64,000 bases of DNA from positions 1-64,000 of the forward strand of contig NZ_JACFSZ010000011.1 in the NCBI RefSeq assembly GCF_014805525.1, in the 5' to 3' direction. The stretch comes from Rhabdothermincola sediminis. Its GTDB lineage: Bacteria > Actinomycetota > Acidimicrobiia > Acidimicrobiales > Acidimicrobilacustridaceae. This document shows positions 18,004-26,750 of this stretch, one piece after another (the first letter of the stretch is position 1; the number at the start of each line of letters is the position of its first letter). The notes below the pieces were generated by a model. That model ran no database searches, was not told the DNA's origin, and saw only the letters and a program-made list of their open reading frames with translations. Position numbers and translations under genes: made by a program.

Positions 18004-19611
18004 TCAGCGGTCCGGTTCGGCCTCGGGGCACGGGACGGGTCGGGCCAGCGTGCCCGGCGCGGGCGCGGCGTCGGTTACCCCCGTCTCCCAGGGCAGGCGC
18101 ACGAGCTCGCCCGGCGCGGGTCGTGACGTGGTGTCCAGATAGCAGGCGACGAGCGTGGCCAGCGCCCGTTGGCCGGCCCGGTTCGGGTGGAAGCTCCCGT
18201 CGAACACGATGGGGTTCAACGCGTTCGTGTACTGCCCCCGATCGCCGCAGGGCTCGTGGCCGTCCCAGACCGCCGCCGGCGAGATGAACTCCACGCCTGC
18301 TGCGATGGCCTCCCGGTACAGGCGGGCGGTGAGCTCGTCCTGGAGCTCTCGGAGGTGAACCCGCTCGTAGGTGCTGACCCGGCGCAGCACCGTGTCGCAG
18401 TCGCTGAAGCGAACGCCTGCTCTGCCCCCGGGGAAGAGGTACGGGTATCCGATCACCACGATGCGGGCCTGCGGGTAGGCCTCGCGCAGCCGACGGTAGG
18501 CCATCCTCAGCCGATCGGCGAGCGCGTCGGCCTCCACCATCGCCCAGTCGTGGAGCTTCGGGTCCTCGTCGTAGCGGTCGAAGGGATCGAACGGTGCGTC
18601 GGTGCAGCTGTCGAGCTCGAAGCAGTGTCGCACGATCTGCGAGAACGCCACGTCATTGCCGCCCATCGTCAAGGTGACCAACTCGACGCTCGGATCGGGC
18701 ACCGTTCGAGGATCGACCTGTGCACTCACGACGACGGAGCGGGGGCCGCCGGTACGGGGTTCGGTGCGGTCGTTGAACAGGTCGTCGGTGACGGCACCCG
18801 AGCAGGCCCTGAACGTCACGGTGGGCTCAGGGCTCTCGAAGACGAGCTGGAGCGGGTACGCGGCCGGGGAGCGATGGCAGCGGTCACCGCCCTCGTCGAG
18901 GTTCCGGGTCTCGGGGAAGTAGCGGGGGATTCCCTCGCCGGCCGAGTACGAATCGCCCAGGGCCACGTAGTGGTCGTAGGCGTCGCCGATCGGTGGCGGC
19001 ACCGGGAGGGTGACGTCGTCGCGAAGGGTCCGGAGCGCGCCCACCGCCACCACGGGAGCGATGGCGAAGAGAACCCCGACGGCCAGACCGATGCCGGCGT
19101 TGATGAACCACACCGCCACCTCGGTGCGCGCACCTTCCAGCCTCTGGTCGTCGGTGGCTGCCGAGGTGATGACGGCCCCGACGAGCGCGGCCGAGGCCAT
19201 GCCCGCGGTGATCGCCACCTTGGCTGTGGTGCCGAAGTCCGAGCCGAGCACCAGCCACCACGCGCCCCATACCGACAGGAGTGTGAGCGCTCCACCGAAG
19301 ATCGCGAACCACCACCGCAGCAGGTGTGGCAGTGGGATGCGCGAGGGGTCGCGCCGTTCGACGACCGCCGCGGTGATGGTGGCGCCCGCGGCCGCTGCAG
19401 CCAGGAGGGTGAACGCCACTGCCGCGACGACGACGGTGTCTTCGCCGAGGAAACGGACGTCGAACGCGGCGAGCACGGCGAGCAGGAAGCCGGCCCCGAC
19501 CATGGCACCGAAGAAGCACCAGGCGGCCGGACCGACGGCGCGAGGCGGGATCCGGCCAGGTCCAGGTGGGGTCTCGGGTGGCTGTGGTTCGGGGGCGGTC
19601 GCCTCGGTCAC
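18004..19611 (-). CDS. Membrane-anchored SGNH/GDSL hydrolase
   Basis: A 535-residue two-part protein. After a Pro-rich cytoplasmic start come about five transmembrane helices (roughly residues 30-205), then a C-terminal SGNH hydrolase domain with block I GDSYSAGEG, block III GGNDVAF and block V DGSFHPNRAG (catalytic Asp-His), plus several cysteines likely paired outside the cell. Five helices would place the hydrolase outside. Such domains act as lipases, esterases or acyl-sugar deacylases; the substrate is not predictable. The GTG at 19611 has a strong GGGAGGA site, so I reject the longer frame to 19812, which would overlap the divergent monooxygenase gene. Confidence 0.9.
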   Translation of the reverse strand: MTEATAPEPQPPETPPGPGRIPPRAVGPAAWCFFGAMVGAGFLLAVLAAFDVRFLGEDTVVVAAVAFTLLAAAAAGATITAAVVERRDPSRIPLPHLLRWWFAIFGGALTLLSVWGAWWLVLGSDFGTTAKVAITAGMASAALVGAVITSAATDDQRLEGARTEVAVWFINAGIGLAVGVLFAIAPVVAVGALRTLRDDVTLPVPPPIGDAYDHYVALGDSYSAGEGIPRYFPETRNLDEGGDRCHRSPAAYPLQLVFESPEPTVTFRACSGAVTDDLFNDRTEPRTGGPRSVVVSAQVDPRTVPDPSVELVTLTMGGNDVAFSQIVRHCFELDSCTDAPFDPFDRYDEDPKLHDWAMVEADALADRLRMAYRRLREAYPQARIVVIGYPYLFPGGRAGVRFSDCDTVLRRVSTYERVHLRELQDELTARLYREAIAAGVEFISPAAVWDGHEPCGDRGQYTNALNPIVFDGSFHPNRAGQRALATLVACYLDTTSRPAPGELVRLPWETGVTDAAPAPGTLARPVPCPEAEPDR

Positions 19612-19790
19612 CGGTCCTCCCTCGTCGTCCGCCACGCCAGGCACCGGACGCCAGGACTGTGGAGCATGCTGCCACCCGCTTGGTCGTCTCGGGTGGAATG
19701 TGATCCGCGCATTCAGCTCGCCGGGACCTTCTCCCCTGGGCGTGGCAGTCGTGCAGTCGTAGTGTCCGGCAAAGCCAGCCCGGGGGGAAC

Positions 19791-21284
19791 GTGGAAACCG
19801 CGACCGAGACAACCGACATCGCCGAGGCCAGCGCCCGGCCTCTGCGCTTCGCCATCATCGGCGCCGGCATGGCCGGCATCCTCAGCGCCATCAAGCTGAT
19901 CGAGGCCGGCCTGACCGACTTCACCGTCTACGAAAAGGCCGACCGGGTCGGCGGGACGTGGCGCGAGAACACCTACCCGGGCGTCGCCTGCGACGTGCCG
20001 TCGCACCTCTACAGCTACTCGTTCGATCTGAACCCCGAGTGGAGTCACCTCTTCGCGCCCGGGTCGGAGATCCAGACCTACTTCGAGCGCGTCGCCGACA
20101 AGCACGATCTCGACCGCTACATCCGTTTCGGTGACGAGGTGCTGCGCTGCGAGTTCGACGGAGGACGCTGGCACCTGGAGACCGCGTCTGGGCACACCGA
20201 CACTGTCGACGTGGTCATCGCGGCCACCGGTGTGTTGCACCACCCGCGCTATCCCGACATCGAAGGGTTGAACACCTTCGCCGGGGACGCGTTCCACAGT
20301 GCTCGCTGGGACCACGACGTGCCATTGATCGGCCGGCGTGTGGGGGTGATCGGCACCGGTTCGACCGCGGTGCAGATCGTCTCGGCCATCGTGGGCGAGG
20401 TCGGGCACCTCACGCTGTTCCAGCGCACCGCGCAGTGGATCCTGCCCCAGGTCAACCCGGCGTACAGCGACGCGGAGAAGGCGGCCTTCCGCGCCGATCC
20501 GGGACAGCTCGTGCAGCTCCACGACTCGCTCTCGCAGCTCTTCGAGGAGAGCTTCGCCAACGCGGTGGTCGACGCCGACTCCCCGCAGATCAAAATGATC
20601 GAGAAGGCCTGTCTCGACAACCTCGAGAACAACGTCACCGATCCGGAGCTGCGCGAAGCCCTCCGACCCGACTACCGAGCCGCGTGCAAGCGGCTGGTCA
20701 TCTCGGAGGACTTCTACCAGGCGATCCAGCAACCGAACGCCGAGCTGGTCACCGCCCCGATCGAGCGCATCGAACCCGGAGGGGTCCGCACCGCGGATGG
20801 CGTGCTGCACGAGCTGGACGTGCTGGTGCTCGCCACGGGCTTCCAGGTCGACGCCTTCATGCGCCCGATGAAGGTCATCGGCCGAAACGGGGCGGTGCTG
20901 GAGAAGGTGTGGGCCGATCGGCCGGTCGCGTACCTGGCCATCTCGATCCCCGACTTCCCGAACCTGTTCATGTTGAACGGTCCAAACGGCCCGGTCGGGA
21001 ACTTCTCGCTGATCGAGGTGGCCGAGTTGCAGTTCCGCTACATCATGCAGCTCGTCGAGCTGCTGCGCACCCGACGCGCCCGGGAGGTGAGCGCCACCCA
21101 CGAAGCGCTCGACGAGTGGGAGGCGGCCCGCGAGGAGGCCGCCAAGCACACCGTGTGGGTCACGGGGTGCCGCAGCTGGTACCTCGACGACCGGGGCATC
21201 CCGGCTGTCTGGCCATGGACGTTCTCGCGGTTCCGGGAGGAGATGGCCGCACCCAAGCTGGAGGCGTTCGAGCTTGTCGAGTGA
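19791..21284 (+). CDS. Baeyer-Villiger-type FAD monooxygenase
   Basis: A 497-residue class B flavin monooxygenase. An FAD-binding Rossmann motif (IIGAGMAGILSA) is near the N-terminus, and an NADPH Rossmann motif (VIGTGSTAVQI) follows mid-protein. Between them is the Baeyer-Villiger fingerprint FxGxxxHxxxWD (FAGDAFHSARWD). The RVGGTWRENTYPGVACDVPSHLYSYSF stretch is also typical. It should insert oxygen into ketones, perhaps steroid, terpene or alicyclic, in the cytosol using NADPH and O2. The GTG start follows a run of G residues. It is divergent from the SGNH hydrolase and convergent with the CrtI-like gene. Confidence 0.92.
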   Translation: METATETTDIAEASARPLRFAIIGAGMAGILSAIKLIEAGLTDFTVYEKADRVGGTWRENTYPGVACDVPSHLYSYSFDLNPEWSHLFAPGSEIQTYFERVADKHDLDRYIRFGDEVLRCEFDGGRWHLETASGHTDTVDVVIAATGVLHHPRYPDIEGLNTFAGDAFHSARWDHDVPLIGRRVGVIGTGSTAVQIVSAIVGEVGHLTLFQRTAQWILPQVNPAYSDAEKAAFRADPGQLVQLHDSLSQLFEESFANAVVDADSPQIKMIEKACLDNLENNVTDPELREALRPDYRAACKRLVISEDFYQAIQQPNAELVTAPIERIEPGGVRTADGVLHELDVLVLATGFQVDAFMRPMKVIGRNGAVLEKVWADRPVAYLAISIPDFPNLFMLNGPNGPVGNFSLIEVAELQFRYIMQLVELLRTRRAREVSATHEALDEWEAAREEAAKHTVWVTGCRSWYLDDRGIPAVWPWTFSRFREEMAAPKLEAFELVE

Positions 21285-21306
21285 TGACGGGCCGGCCGGT
21301 GGATGC

Positions 21307-23004
21307 TCAGGAGCCGGTCTGGGCCCTGGCCCTTCGCCCTTCCGCCCGCCGTTCGCGCAGGACTCGGCCCCGGCACTGCTCGACCGGGTCGAAGTCGTCC
21401 GGATCCGGTGGCAGCGACTCGGGTTCGACGAGCCGGGTGCCCATCATCATCTCGACCAGCAGCGGCCGCCCGAGGATCTCCCCGGCGCAGTTCACCCCAC
21501 CGACCATCGTGCCGGCGATGCCGTGTCCCTCGGTGGTACCGGCGCCCACCAGCCACAGCCCCTCGATCTCCGTGCGATGGTGCGGACGGTTCGTGCCGCT
21601 CTGGTCCGGTGAGTGCAGGTAGCCGTAGCTGGTGCCACCGGTGGAGTGGGTGTAGCGCTCGTGGGTGATGGGCGTGGCGGTCTCGAGGTGCACGATGTGG
21701 TCGCGGAAGGGGCCGAGCACCTCCTCGGCCAGATCGAGCAGCCGCTCAGTGAGCTGCGCTTTGCGCTGGCGGTAGGTCTCGTCGCGGCGGTACCGGCCGC
21801 CCTCGGCAGGCCCGCGTTCGATCCCCCAGAACCCGTAGCCCCGCGGTGCGAGGGTCATGATCTGGAAGTTGGTGTGGCCGGGTGGGCAGAGATGCGCGTT
21901 GCCGGGGTCCTTGCGCGAGGCGATGGCGACGTAGGCGAAGATGTCGTCGAGGTCGAGCACCCCGCCGTCGAGCCGTTCGTAGAGGCGCTCCACGTCGTAG
22001 GACGGGAAGACGAAGTAGTTGGTGTTGGGCCGGTCGGTGAGGTCGATGTCGACCACGACGTACACGCACACCAGACCGACCGTCATCGTCGCGTGCTCGA
22101 CCCAGTGGACCGTGGCCGGCTCCCAGTGCTCGCGGCCGACCAGCTCGAGCACGGTGCGGGAGTGATCGGCGTTGGAGATCACGATCGGCGCGGTCACGAC
22201 GTGGTCCCCCGCGAGGCGCACGCCCCGGACCCGACCCTCCTCGACCATGATCCGCTCCACCGAGCCGAGGGTGCGGACCTCCCCTTCGTTGGCCTCGATC
22301 ACCTGGGTGAGCCTGGCGGGGATCACCTGGCCTCCACCTTCGGGGTAGTAGGCGCCCCTCATGTAGTGGTCGATGATCGCCGCGTGCATGGCGACCGCGG
22401 TGGCGGACGGGGGTCCGGCATACAACCCGGACCAGTGGTCCAGCACGGCGCGGGAGCGAGGGGTGAGCTCGCACGCGTCGAACAGATCGGCGAGCGGGCG
22501 GAACGCCCATTCATCGAAAGTCGGCGTCTCCGCTCCTGGGAGCAGCCGGGAGCGGGACTCCTCGGCCACCTGCCGGAGGATGTCGAGGCACCGCTCGATT
22601 CCGGCTCGCTCGGTGGGGAAGGCGGCGATCAGCCGGTCCCGGTACGCCTCCCATCCAGCCGGGACGGCGAGCTCCAGGTCGGGGAAGCGCAACGTGTCGA
22701 AGCCGTCGGAGTCGAGCGGGCGGAACCGGATCCGGTCGCCGACACCGAGGGCGGCGAAGATGCTCGGGAACAGTCCCCCGGGTCCGCAATCGCCCAGGTA
22801 GTGCACGCCCACGTCGAACTCGAACTCGGCGCCGTTGTGGTGCCGGCGGAAGACCTGGGCGTTGCCGCCCGCGAGGTCGTGCCGCTCGAGGACGAGCACC
22901 CGATGCCCGGTGGCGGCCAGGCAGGCGGCGGCGGTCAGCCCTCCCGGGCCGGACCCGACCACCACCGCGTCCCACGATTCGGCAGTGGCGGACGTGGCAG
23001 GCAC
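21307..23004 (-). CDS. CrtI/CrtISO-like FAD-dependent oxidoreductase
   Basis: A 565-residue member of the phytoene desaturase / carotenoid isomerase / retinol saturase-like family. The FAD-binding motif VVVGSGPGGLTAAACLAATGHRVLVLERHD is at the N-terminus, followed by FDVGVHYLG. The C-terminal GLWLVGAGTTEGHGIAGTMVGG matches the family's second FAD motif. No phytoene synthase or other carotenoid gene lies nearby, so the substrate may be another polyene or lipid. The GTG at 23004 begins just before the FAD motif; the frame is open to 23172, and an alternative GTG at 23043 exists. Confidence 0.85.
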   Translation of the reverse strand: MPATSATAESWDAVVVGSGPGGLTAAACLAATGHRVLVLERHDLAGGNAQVFRRHHNGAEFEFDVGVHYLGDCGPGGLFPSIFAALGVGDRIRFRPLDSDGFDTLRFPDLELAVPAGWEAYRDRLIAAFPTERAGIERCLDILRQVAEESRSRLLPGAETPTFDEWAFRPLADLFDACELTPRSRAVLDHWSGLYAGPPSATAVAMHAAIIDHYMRGAYYPEGGGQVIPARLTQVIEANEGEVRTLGSVERIMVEEGRVRGVRLAGDHVVTAPIVISNADHSRTVLELVGREHWEPATVHWVEHATMTVGLVCVYVVVDIDLTDRPNTNYFVFPSYDVERLYERLDGGVLDLDDIFAYVAIASRKDPGNAHLCPPGHTNFQIMTLAPRGYGFWGIERGPAEGGRYRRDETYRQRKAQLTERLLDLAEEVLGPFRDHIVHLETATPITHERYTHSTGGTSYGYLHSPDQSGTNRPHHRTEIEGLWLVGAGTTEGHGIAGTMVGGVNCAGEILGRPLLVEMMMGTRLVEPESLPPDPDDFDPVEQCRGRVLRERRAEGRRARAQTGS

Positions 23005-23156
23005 GTCCGGAGTGTAGGGGTCGGTCGGTCCGTGGTTCTCCACCGGGGGGCGGGCGAAGTGGCGCTCACACGCTTTCGGGCACTGCGCGGTGGCGACCGG
23101 TACGGTGGGTGGTGACCGGGTCGGGGTCTCGCTGGCGGATCCCTCGGGGAGGTGAC

Positions 23157-23492
23157 GTGGTGTTCGCGTCACGGTTGAAGCGCAAGGGCGTGCGGGGCGA
23201 GTCGGTGGGGCACACCTGGTGGGAGGCGAGGGGTGACGGCATCACGGTCGCGGTGCGGGTCACGACCGGCGCCGCCCGGTCGCAGGTGATCGGTGTGACT
23301 GAGGGCCGGTTACGGGTGCGGGTCGCAGCCCGGCCGGTCGAGGGGCAGGCCAACGCCGAGCTGGTCCGCTACCTGGCTGAGCGGCTGGGTGTGCGGCGGT
23401 CGGCGGTCAGCATCCTGCGCGGCGAGCGCGCCCGGGAGAAGATCGTCCACGTGACGGGGATCACCGCCCCCCCGGGCGATCTGGCGGGGTAG
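23157..23492 (+). CDS. DUF167 / UPF0235 (YggU) family protein
   Basis: A 111-residue protein containing the compact YggU fold: ITVAVRVTTGAARSQVIGV, then LRVRVAARPVEGQANAELVRYLAERLGV and VSILRGERAREKIVHV, with the family hallmark PVEGQAN. The biochemical role is unknown. The GTG start has a GGGGAGG site seven bases upstream. The gene is divergent from the CrtI-like oxidoreductase. Confidence 0.9.
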   Translation: MVFASRLKRKGVRGESVGHTWWEARGDGITVAVRVTTGAARSQVIGVTEGRLRVRVAARPVEGQANAELVRYLAERLGVRRSAVSILRGERAREKIVHVTGITAPPGDLAG

Positions 23493-23619
23493 CGGCGTCC
23501 ACATCGAGCCCGGCGCCGGGTCGTCGACCTGGGCTGTGGCAAGCGAGCGTTCCTCCTGCCAGCCGCCGGGGCGGCCGGTGGATCGGGCAGCGGGACGGGC
23601 GTCGACCGCAGTGGGTCAC

Positions 23620-24238
23620 GACAGATGCCGACCGGCTGGAGAGCGCGCTGCGAGCGGCGAGCGCCGACCCGTCGGTGGACAGTTGGGCCGGTACCGGCCG
23701 TCCGCGAGGCGCGGGAGGTAGTGGCTGCCGTTGGGGCGTTGCCCGGGCAGACACGCGCCGGGCTGAGGACCTGGTTGAAGGGGTGCGTGCCCGGCAACGC
23801 GTCGGGCCACAATGCGGTCTTCAGCGCTTGCTCGTCCACGCCGCGGGGATGGAGCGCGAGGTGGACGACCAGCTCCCCGGACTGGCGGCGGTCCACCGCC
23901 CGCGGCGCGCCGTCGAACTCGACAGGACCGAGGACGCGGACGAGCACAGCTCTGTCGGGCAGGGGCCCGGCGTCGTCCACGAGTGCCTAGGACGGGGACA
24001 GTAACCGCGGGGCCGTGAGGTCGATGAGCTCCTCGCCCTCGGCGGCTCGCTCGGGAAGCGAGACCCGGACGAGGTCGCCACAGACCTCGCGGAACGTCTC
24101 GTCGAGGTAGAGGGACGCGGCGGTGACGCCGGGCGCCGCACCCGTGACAGCCCCACCGCGCGCGACCGCCCGCCTGTCGGCATCCGGGCGGTCTCCCTCG
24201 AGGACGAGGGTGAGCCCCGCTCCCTTCCGCGCCAGCAA
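23620..24238 (-). pseudogene. Decayed SARP/BTAD regulator gene
   Basis: Pieces of one BTAD-type regulator can be followed across shifted minus-strand frames. The clearest (about 23980 down to 23745) reads LVRVLGPVEFDG then SGELVVHLALHPRGVDEQALKTALWPD, which is the winged-helix part of SARP/BTAD proteins. Continuing homology (GSHYLPRLADGRY, about 23.70 kb) is in another frame, so at least one indel is present. An upstream 83-codon piece (23987-24238, LARKGAGLTLVLEGDRPD) may be the preceding segment. No frame gives a full protein. The 23493-24331 stretch otherwise has no convincing gene. Confidence 0.55.
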
Positions 24239-24331
24239 CCCTCAGCAGCGAACGATGCTGCAGAAGGCCTTGGTGACGTACTGGGTCTGGAGCCGCGGCC
24301 CCCGATCAGGCCGCTGACCAGGGACTTCCTG

Positions 24332-24405
24332 CGCGCTCGGAGGGACTCGAACCCCCAACCTTCTGATCCGTAGTCAGATGCTCTGTCCAATTGAGCTACG
24401 AGCGC
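24332..24405 (-). tRNA. tRNA-Arg (anticodon ACG)
   Basis: Minus-strand 74-nt tRNA. The acceptor arms GCGCTCG and CGAGCGC pair fully, the D-arm has TAGCTCAATTGGA, the anticodon arm is TCTGA-CTACGGA-TCAGA giving ACG, and the T-arm has GGTTCGAGTCC. CCA is not encoded. ACG (read as ICG) decodes CGU/CGC/CGA, needed for the heavy CGC use here. Confidence 0.97.
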
Positions 24406-24575
24406 AGGGACGCCGAGTGTACGGGACCCCGCGGCACGGAACCACCCGGCGTCCCGCCCGCCCGCCCGCTCGCCTCAGGCCCGTGCGTCGGCTCGGTCCG
24501 CTTGGGATGCGACCGTGTGTCACCGACGGCCGGCGGGCCCGTCGCCGGGCCCGCCGCCGCGGTCGACCGATCAGG

Positions 24576-25055
24576 TCAGACCCGGTAGCCGCACACCGGC
24601 CACGGCCGGGGTCCGTTGGTGGACCACAGCGCCCGGGCCATGGCGTCCTGCTCCTCCGGTGACGCCCAGATGGGATCCACCCCGACCAACCAGGGGAAGT
24701 GCCGGGCCGCGGTGGCGTTCCAGGTGCTGATGGTGAACTGGTACGCACCCCGGAACGCGCCTCGGCCGCCGATGGCGGCGTAGTTGCCGCCCGACTCGCA
24801 CCACCGCAGCTTGGCGAGCTGCTGGTCGCTCAGCACGTGGTTGTACTTGCTCAGCTCGGCGAGCTGGGCGAACTTGCGGTCCCAGTACTTGGTGACCTCG
24901 ATGGCCTGCTGCTCAATCTCGGCCTCGGTCCACTGGCTGTAGTCGATGCCGTTGTCCCGGTACCACTGCTTGAGCTCCTCGGGCGTGCACGCGGCGGCGG
25001 CGATCAGCACCGCCACCGCGAGCGCGATCTTGGGGACCCAGGCAATCTTCATCAT
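24576..25055 (-). CDS. Rpf-like (resuscitation-promoting factor/transglycosylase) lipoprotein
   Basis: A 159-residue exported protein. The start (tandem ATGs at 25055 and 25052) follows an AAGGAG site eight bases upstream. A hydrophobic signal ends at a weak lipobox (AAAC, Cys23). A helical spacer (residues 30-80) leads to an Rpf/lytic-transglycosylase-like core: WCESGGNY with catalytic Glu87, GAYQF, ASPEEQDAMARALW and a C-terminal PVCGY. Cys86 and Cys155 are placed to form the Rpf disulfide. It should cleave peptidoglycan and help regrowth from dormancy. The frame is open to 25337, but that upstream part is low-complexity untranslated leader. A Crp/GlxR-like palindrome lies 275 bases upstream. 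Confidence 0.88.
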   Translation of the reverse strand: MMKIAWVPKIALAVAVLIAAAACTPEELKQWYRDNGIDYSQWTEAEIEQQAIEVTKYWDRKFAQLAELSKYNHVLSDQQLAKLRWCESGGNYAAIGGRGAFRGAYQFTISTWNATAARHFPWLVGVDPIWASPEEQDAMARALWSTNGPRPWPVCGYRV

Positions 25056-25493
25056 TTCGGCGTCTCTCCTTCCCGGGCCTGTGCTCCCGGGCGCGCCGGG
25101 CGTCCTGCCGTCGGCACGAGGGGATCCACGAGGGGGAGCCGGGGGCGGGGCGAACGGGCGCTCGGTGCGGGCGGTGAGGGAGCCGGTTGGTGGTCGGTGC
25201 GGTGCACTCGCCTGCAGTACTCGTCTGCAGTCAATCCAGCCGGCGTGCCCGAGCACGGGCCGTATGGTTCGTCGTCCGTAACAGAATCGGCGGAATCGCA
25301 ATCGTTCTGCAATATTTCGGCCGGTGACCTTGGTCACAGCGTGGACACGTAGGCCTTCCGACCTACGGACCGTGGCCGAGCTCGGCGAGGGGCGGCGTGG
25401 CCGACGGAGGGCCCACGACCGCCACGGCCGGGTCGACAGACGCCCGCCGGACGCGCAACCGGGCCCCGTCCGATCGGCGGGACCCGGTGGGAG
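25056..25493 (-). promoter_or_regulatory. Long leader/promoter region of the Rpf-like gene
   Basis: This 438-base gap has no gene I can support. Its 24576-side is Pro/Arg-rich if translated, with no family resemblance. The most AT-rich part is at about 25267-25320, where a promoter for the minus-strand Rpf-like gene would fit. I looked for the c-di-AMP (ydaO) riboswitch often found before actinobacterial rpf genes and did not see its conserved blocks. Confidence 0.4.
25324..25337. promoter_or_regulatory. Crp/GlxR-type palindrome upstream of the Rpf-like gene
   Basis: GTGACCTTGGTCAC has perfect 6-base arms around TT and fits the cAMP-receptor consensus GTGA-N6-TCAC of mycobacterial Crp and corynebacterial GlxR. 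It lies about 275 bases upstream of the predicted Rpf-like start. Crp control of rpfA in Mycobacterium tuberculosis and GlxR control of rpf2 in Corynebacterium are known. Function here is inferred. Confidence 0.6.
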
Positions 25494-25582
25494 CGGAGAG
25501 GGTGGGATTTGAACCCACGGAGGGCGTGAACCCTCACCTCCTTAGCAGGGAGGCCCGATCGACCAGACTCCGGCACCTCTCC
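25494..25582 (-). tRNA. tRNA-Ser (anticodon GCT)
   Basis: Minus-strand 89-nt class II tRNA. The acceptor GGAGAGG pairs with CCTCTCC; the anticodon arm CCTCC-CTGCTAA-GGAGG gives GCT (Ser, AGC/AGU codons). A long variable arm (GTGAGGGTTCACGCCCTCC region) and the T-loop GGTTCAAATCC are present. CCA is not encoded. Confidence 0.97.
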
Positions 25583-25649
25583 TCGTCGCGGGTACGCATC
25601 GTACACACGGGCCGATCACCGGCGAGTGGCGAGCCCGAGGTTCGGCTGG

Positions 25650-25734
25650 CGGAGGGAGGGGGATTCGAACCCCCGGAGGGTTGCCCCTCAACGGTTTTCA
25701 AGACCGTCGCAATCGTCCGCTCTGCCATCCCTCC
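25650..25734 (-). tRNA. tRNA-Ser (anticodon TGA)
   Basis: Minus-strand 85-nt class II tRNA. The acceptor GGAGGGA pairs with TCCCTCC; the anticodon arm ACGGT-CTTGAAA-ACCGT gives TGA (Ser, UCA/UCG). It has a long variable arm and the T-loop GGTTCGAATCC. It lies between pheA and tRNA-Ser(GCT), all on the minus strand, so cotranscription is possible. Confidence 0.97.
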
Positions 25735-25759
25735 GGGCACGACCCTACCTGCGCCGGCA

Positions 25760-26689
25760 TCACCGGCGGACCTGGGCCCGCAGGGCGGCGACCCACTCGT
25801 CCGCCGCTCGCCAGGCCACCTCCGCCTCACGCCGGACCTCGGGGCCGTGCTCGCCCGCCGCGGGGTACGACCCCAGGAACTTCACGTCGTGCTGCTTGCT
25901 CTTGAGGTTCCGCAGCGCATCGGCCACCAGCTCGTCGTCGATGTGGCCCTCGAGATCGATCAGGAAGCAGTAGTCGCCGAGCCCGCGCTTGGTAGGCCGG
26001 GACTCCAGCTTCGACAGGTTGATGGCCCGGGCCGCGAACTCCTGCAGGATCGACAGCAGGCTCCCCGGGACGTCCGCGCGCTGGAACACCACGATCGAGG
26101 TCTTGTCATGTCCAGTGCGCGGCGGGATGCCCTCACGAGCCACCACCACGAACCGGGTGGCGTTCTCCGGGTGGTCGGCGATGTTCGACGCCAGCACTTC
26201 CAACCCGTAGACCTCCGCGGCCCGGGCGGTGCCGATCGCCGCGGTGCGCTCGTCGCCGTCCTCCGCCAGCGAGCGGGCCGCGTCGGCGGTGGAGTTGGAG
26301 GCCTGGGTCTGCACGCCGGGCAGGTGCCGGTTGAGGAACAGGCGGCACTGCGCCGTGGCGTGGGGGAACGACACCACCGTCTTGACGTCGTCGATCTTGA
26401 CCCCCGGCCGGGCGAGCAGGCACAGGTCCACCGCGATCACCACCTCGCGCTGGATCAGCAGCTCGGCCTCGAAGGCCAGCGTGTCGAGGGTGACGTTCAC
26501 CGAGCCCTCGATGGCGTTCTCGATGGCCACGAACCCCGCGTCGACCTCACCGGAGGAGGTGGCCGCCAACACCTCGGGGATGGACCCGATCGACACCAGC
26601 TGCGCCTGCAGCAGGTCGGGCTGGGTGCGCAGCGCCTCCTCCGTGAAGGTCCCCGCGGGCCCGAGGTAGCCGACCCGCAACGACGCCAT
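25760..26689 (-). CDS. pheA: Prephenate dehydratase
   Basis: A 309-residue monofunctional enzyme converting prephenate to phenylpyruvate, the committed step of phenylalanine synthesis. The catalytic region begins LRVGYLGPAGTFTEEAL and includes FVAIENAIEGSV and the TRF motif (ENATRFVVV). The C-terminal ACT domain has PGSLLSILQEF and the ESRP Phe-binding motif, implying feedback inhibition by phenylalanine. No chorismate mutase domain is fused. The ATG at 26689 is chosen because the longer frame upstream overlaps the divergent larB region and lacks family similarity. Confidence 0.95.
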   Translation of the reverse strand: MASLRVGYLGPAGTFTEEALRTQPDLLQAQLVSIGSIPEVLAATSSGEVDAGFVAIENAIEGSVNVTLDTLAFEAELLIQREVVIAVDLCLLARPGVKIDDVKTVVSFPHATAQCRLFLNRHLPGVQTQASNSTADAARSLAEDGDERTAAIGTARAAEVYGLEVLASNIADHPENATRFVVVAREGIPPRTGHDKTSIVVFQRADVPGSLLSILQEFAARAINLSKLESRPTKRGLGDYCFLIDLEGHIDDELVADALRNLKSKQHDVKFLGSYPAAGEHGPEVRREAEVAWRAADEWVAALRAQVRR

Positions 26690-26750
26690 GTCTGCGGCCA
26701 GCGGCGGGGGAGATGCGGCGGCGTCGTCCACGAACGAGCAGGATAGTGAC

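Noticed and set aside
19612-19812. N-terminal extension of the SGNH hydrolase to 19812
   Set aside because: No signal or family similarity, and the GTG at 19611 has a strong GGGAGGA site.
18169-19899. 576-codon plus-strand frame over the SGNH hydrolase
   Set aside because: It is antisense to a gene with GDSL motifs and a good ribosome site.
25056-25337. N-terminal extension of the Rpf-like protein (253 residues)
   Set aside because: Pro/Arg-rich without homology; the ATG at 25055 has a good ribosome site and starts a signal peptide.
25056-25493. c-di-AMP (ydaO) riboswitch before the Rpf-like gene
   Set aside because: I looked for its conserved blocks and could not find them.
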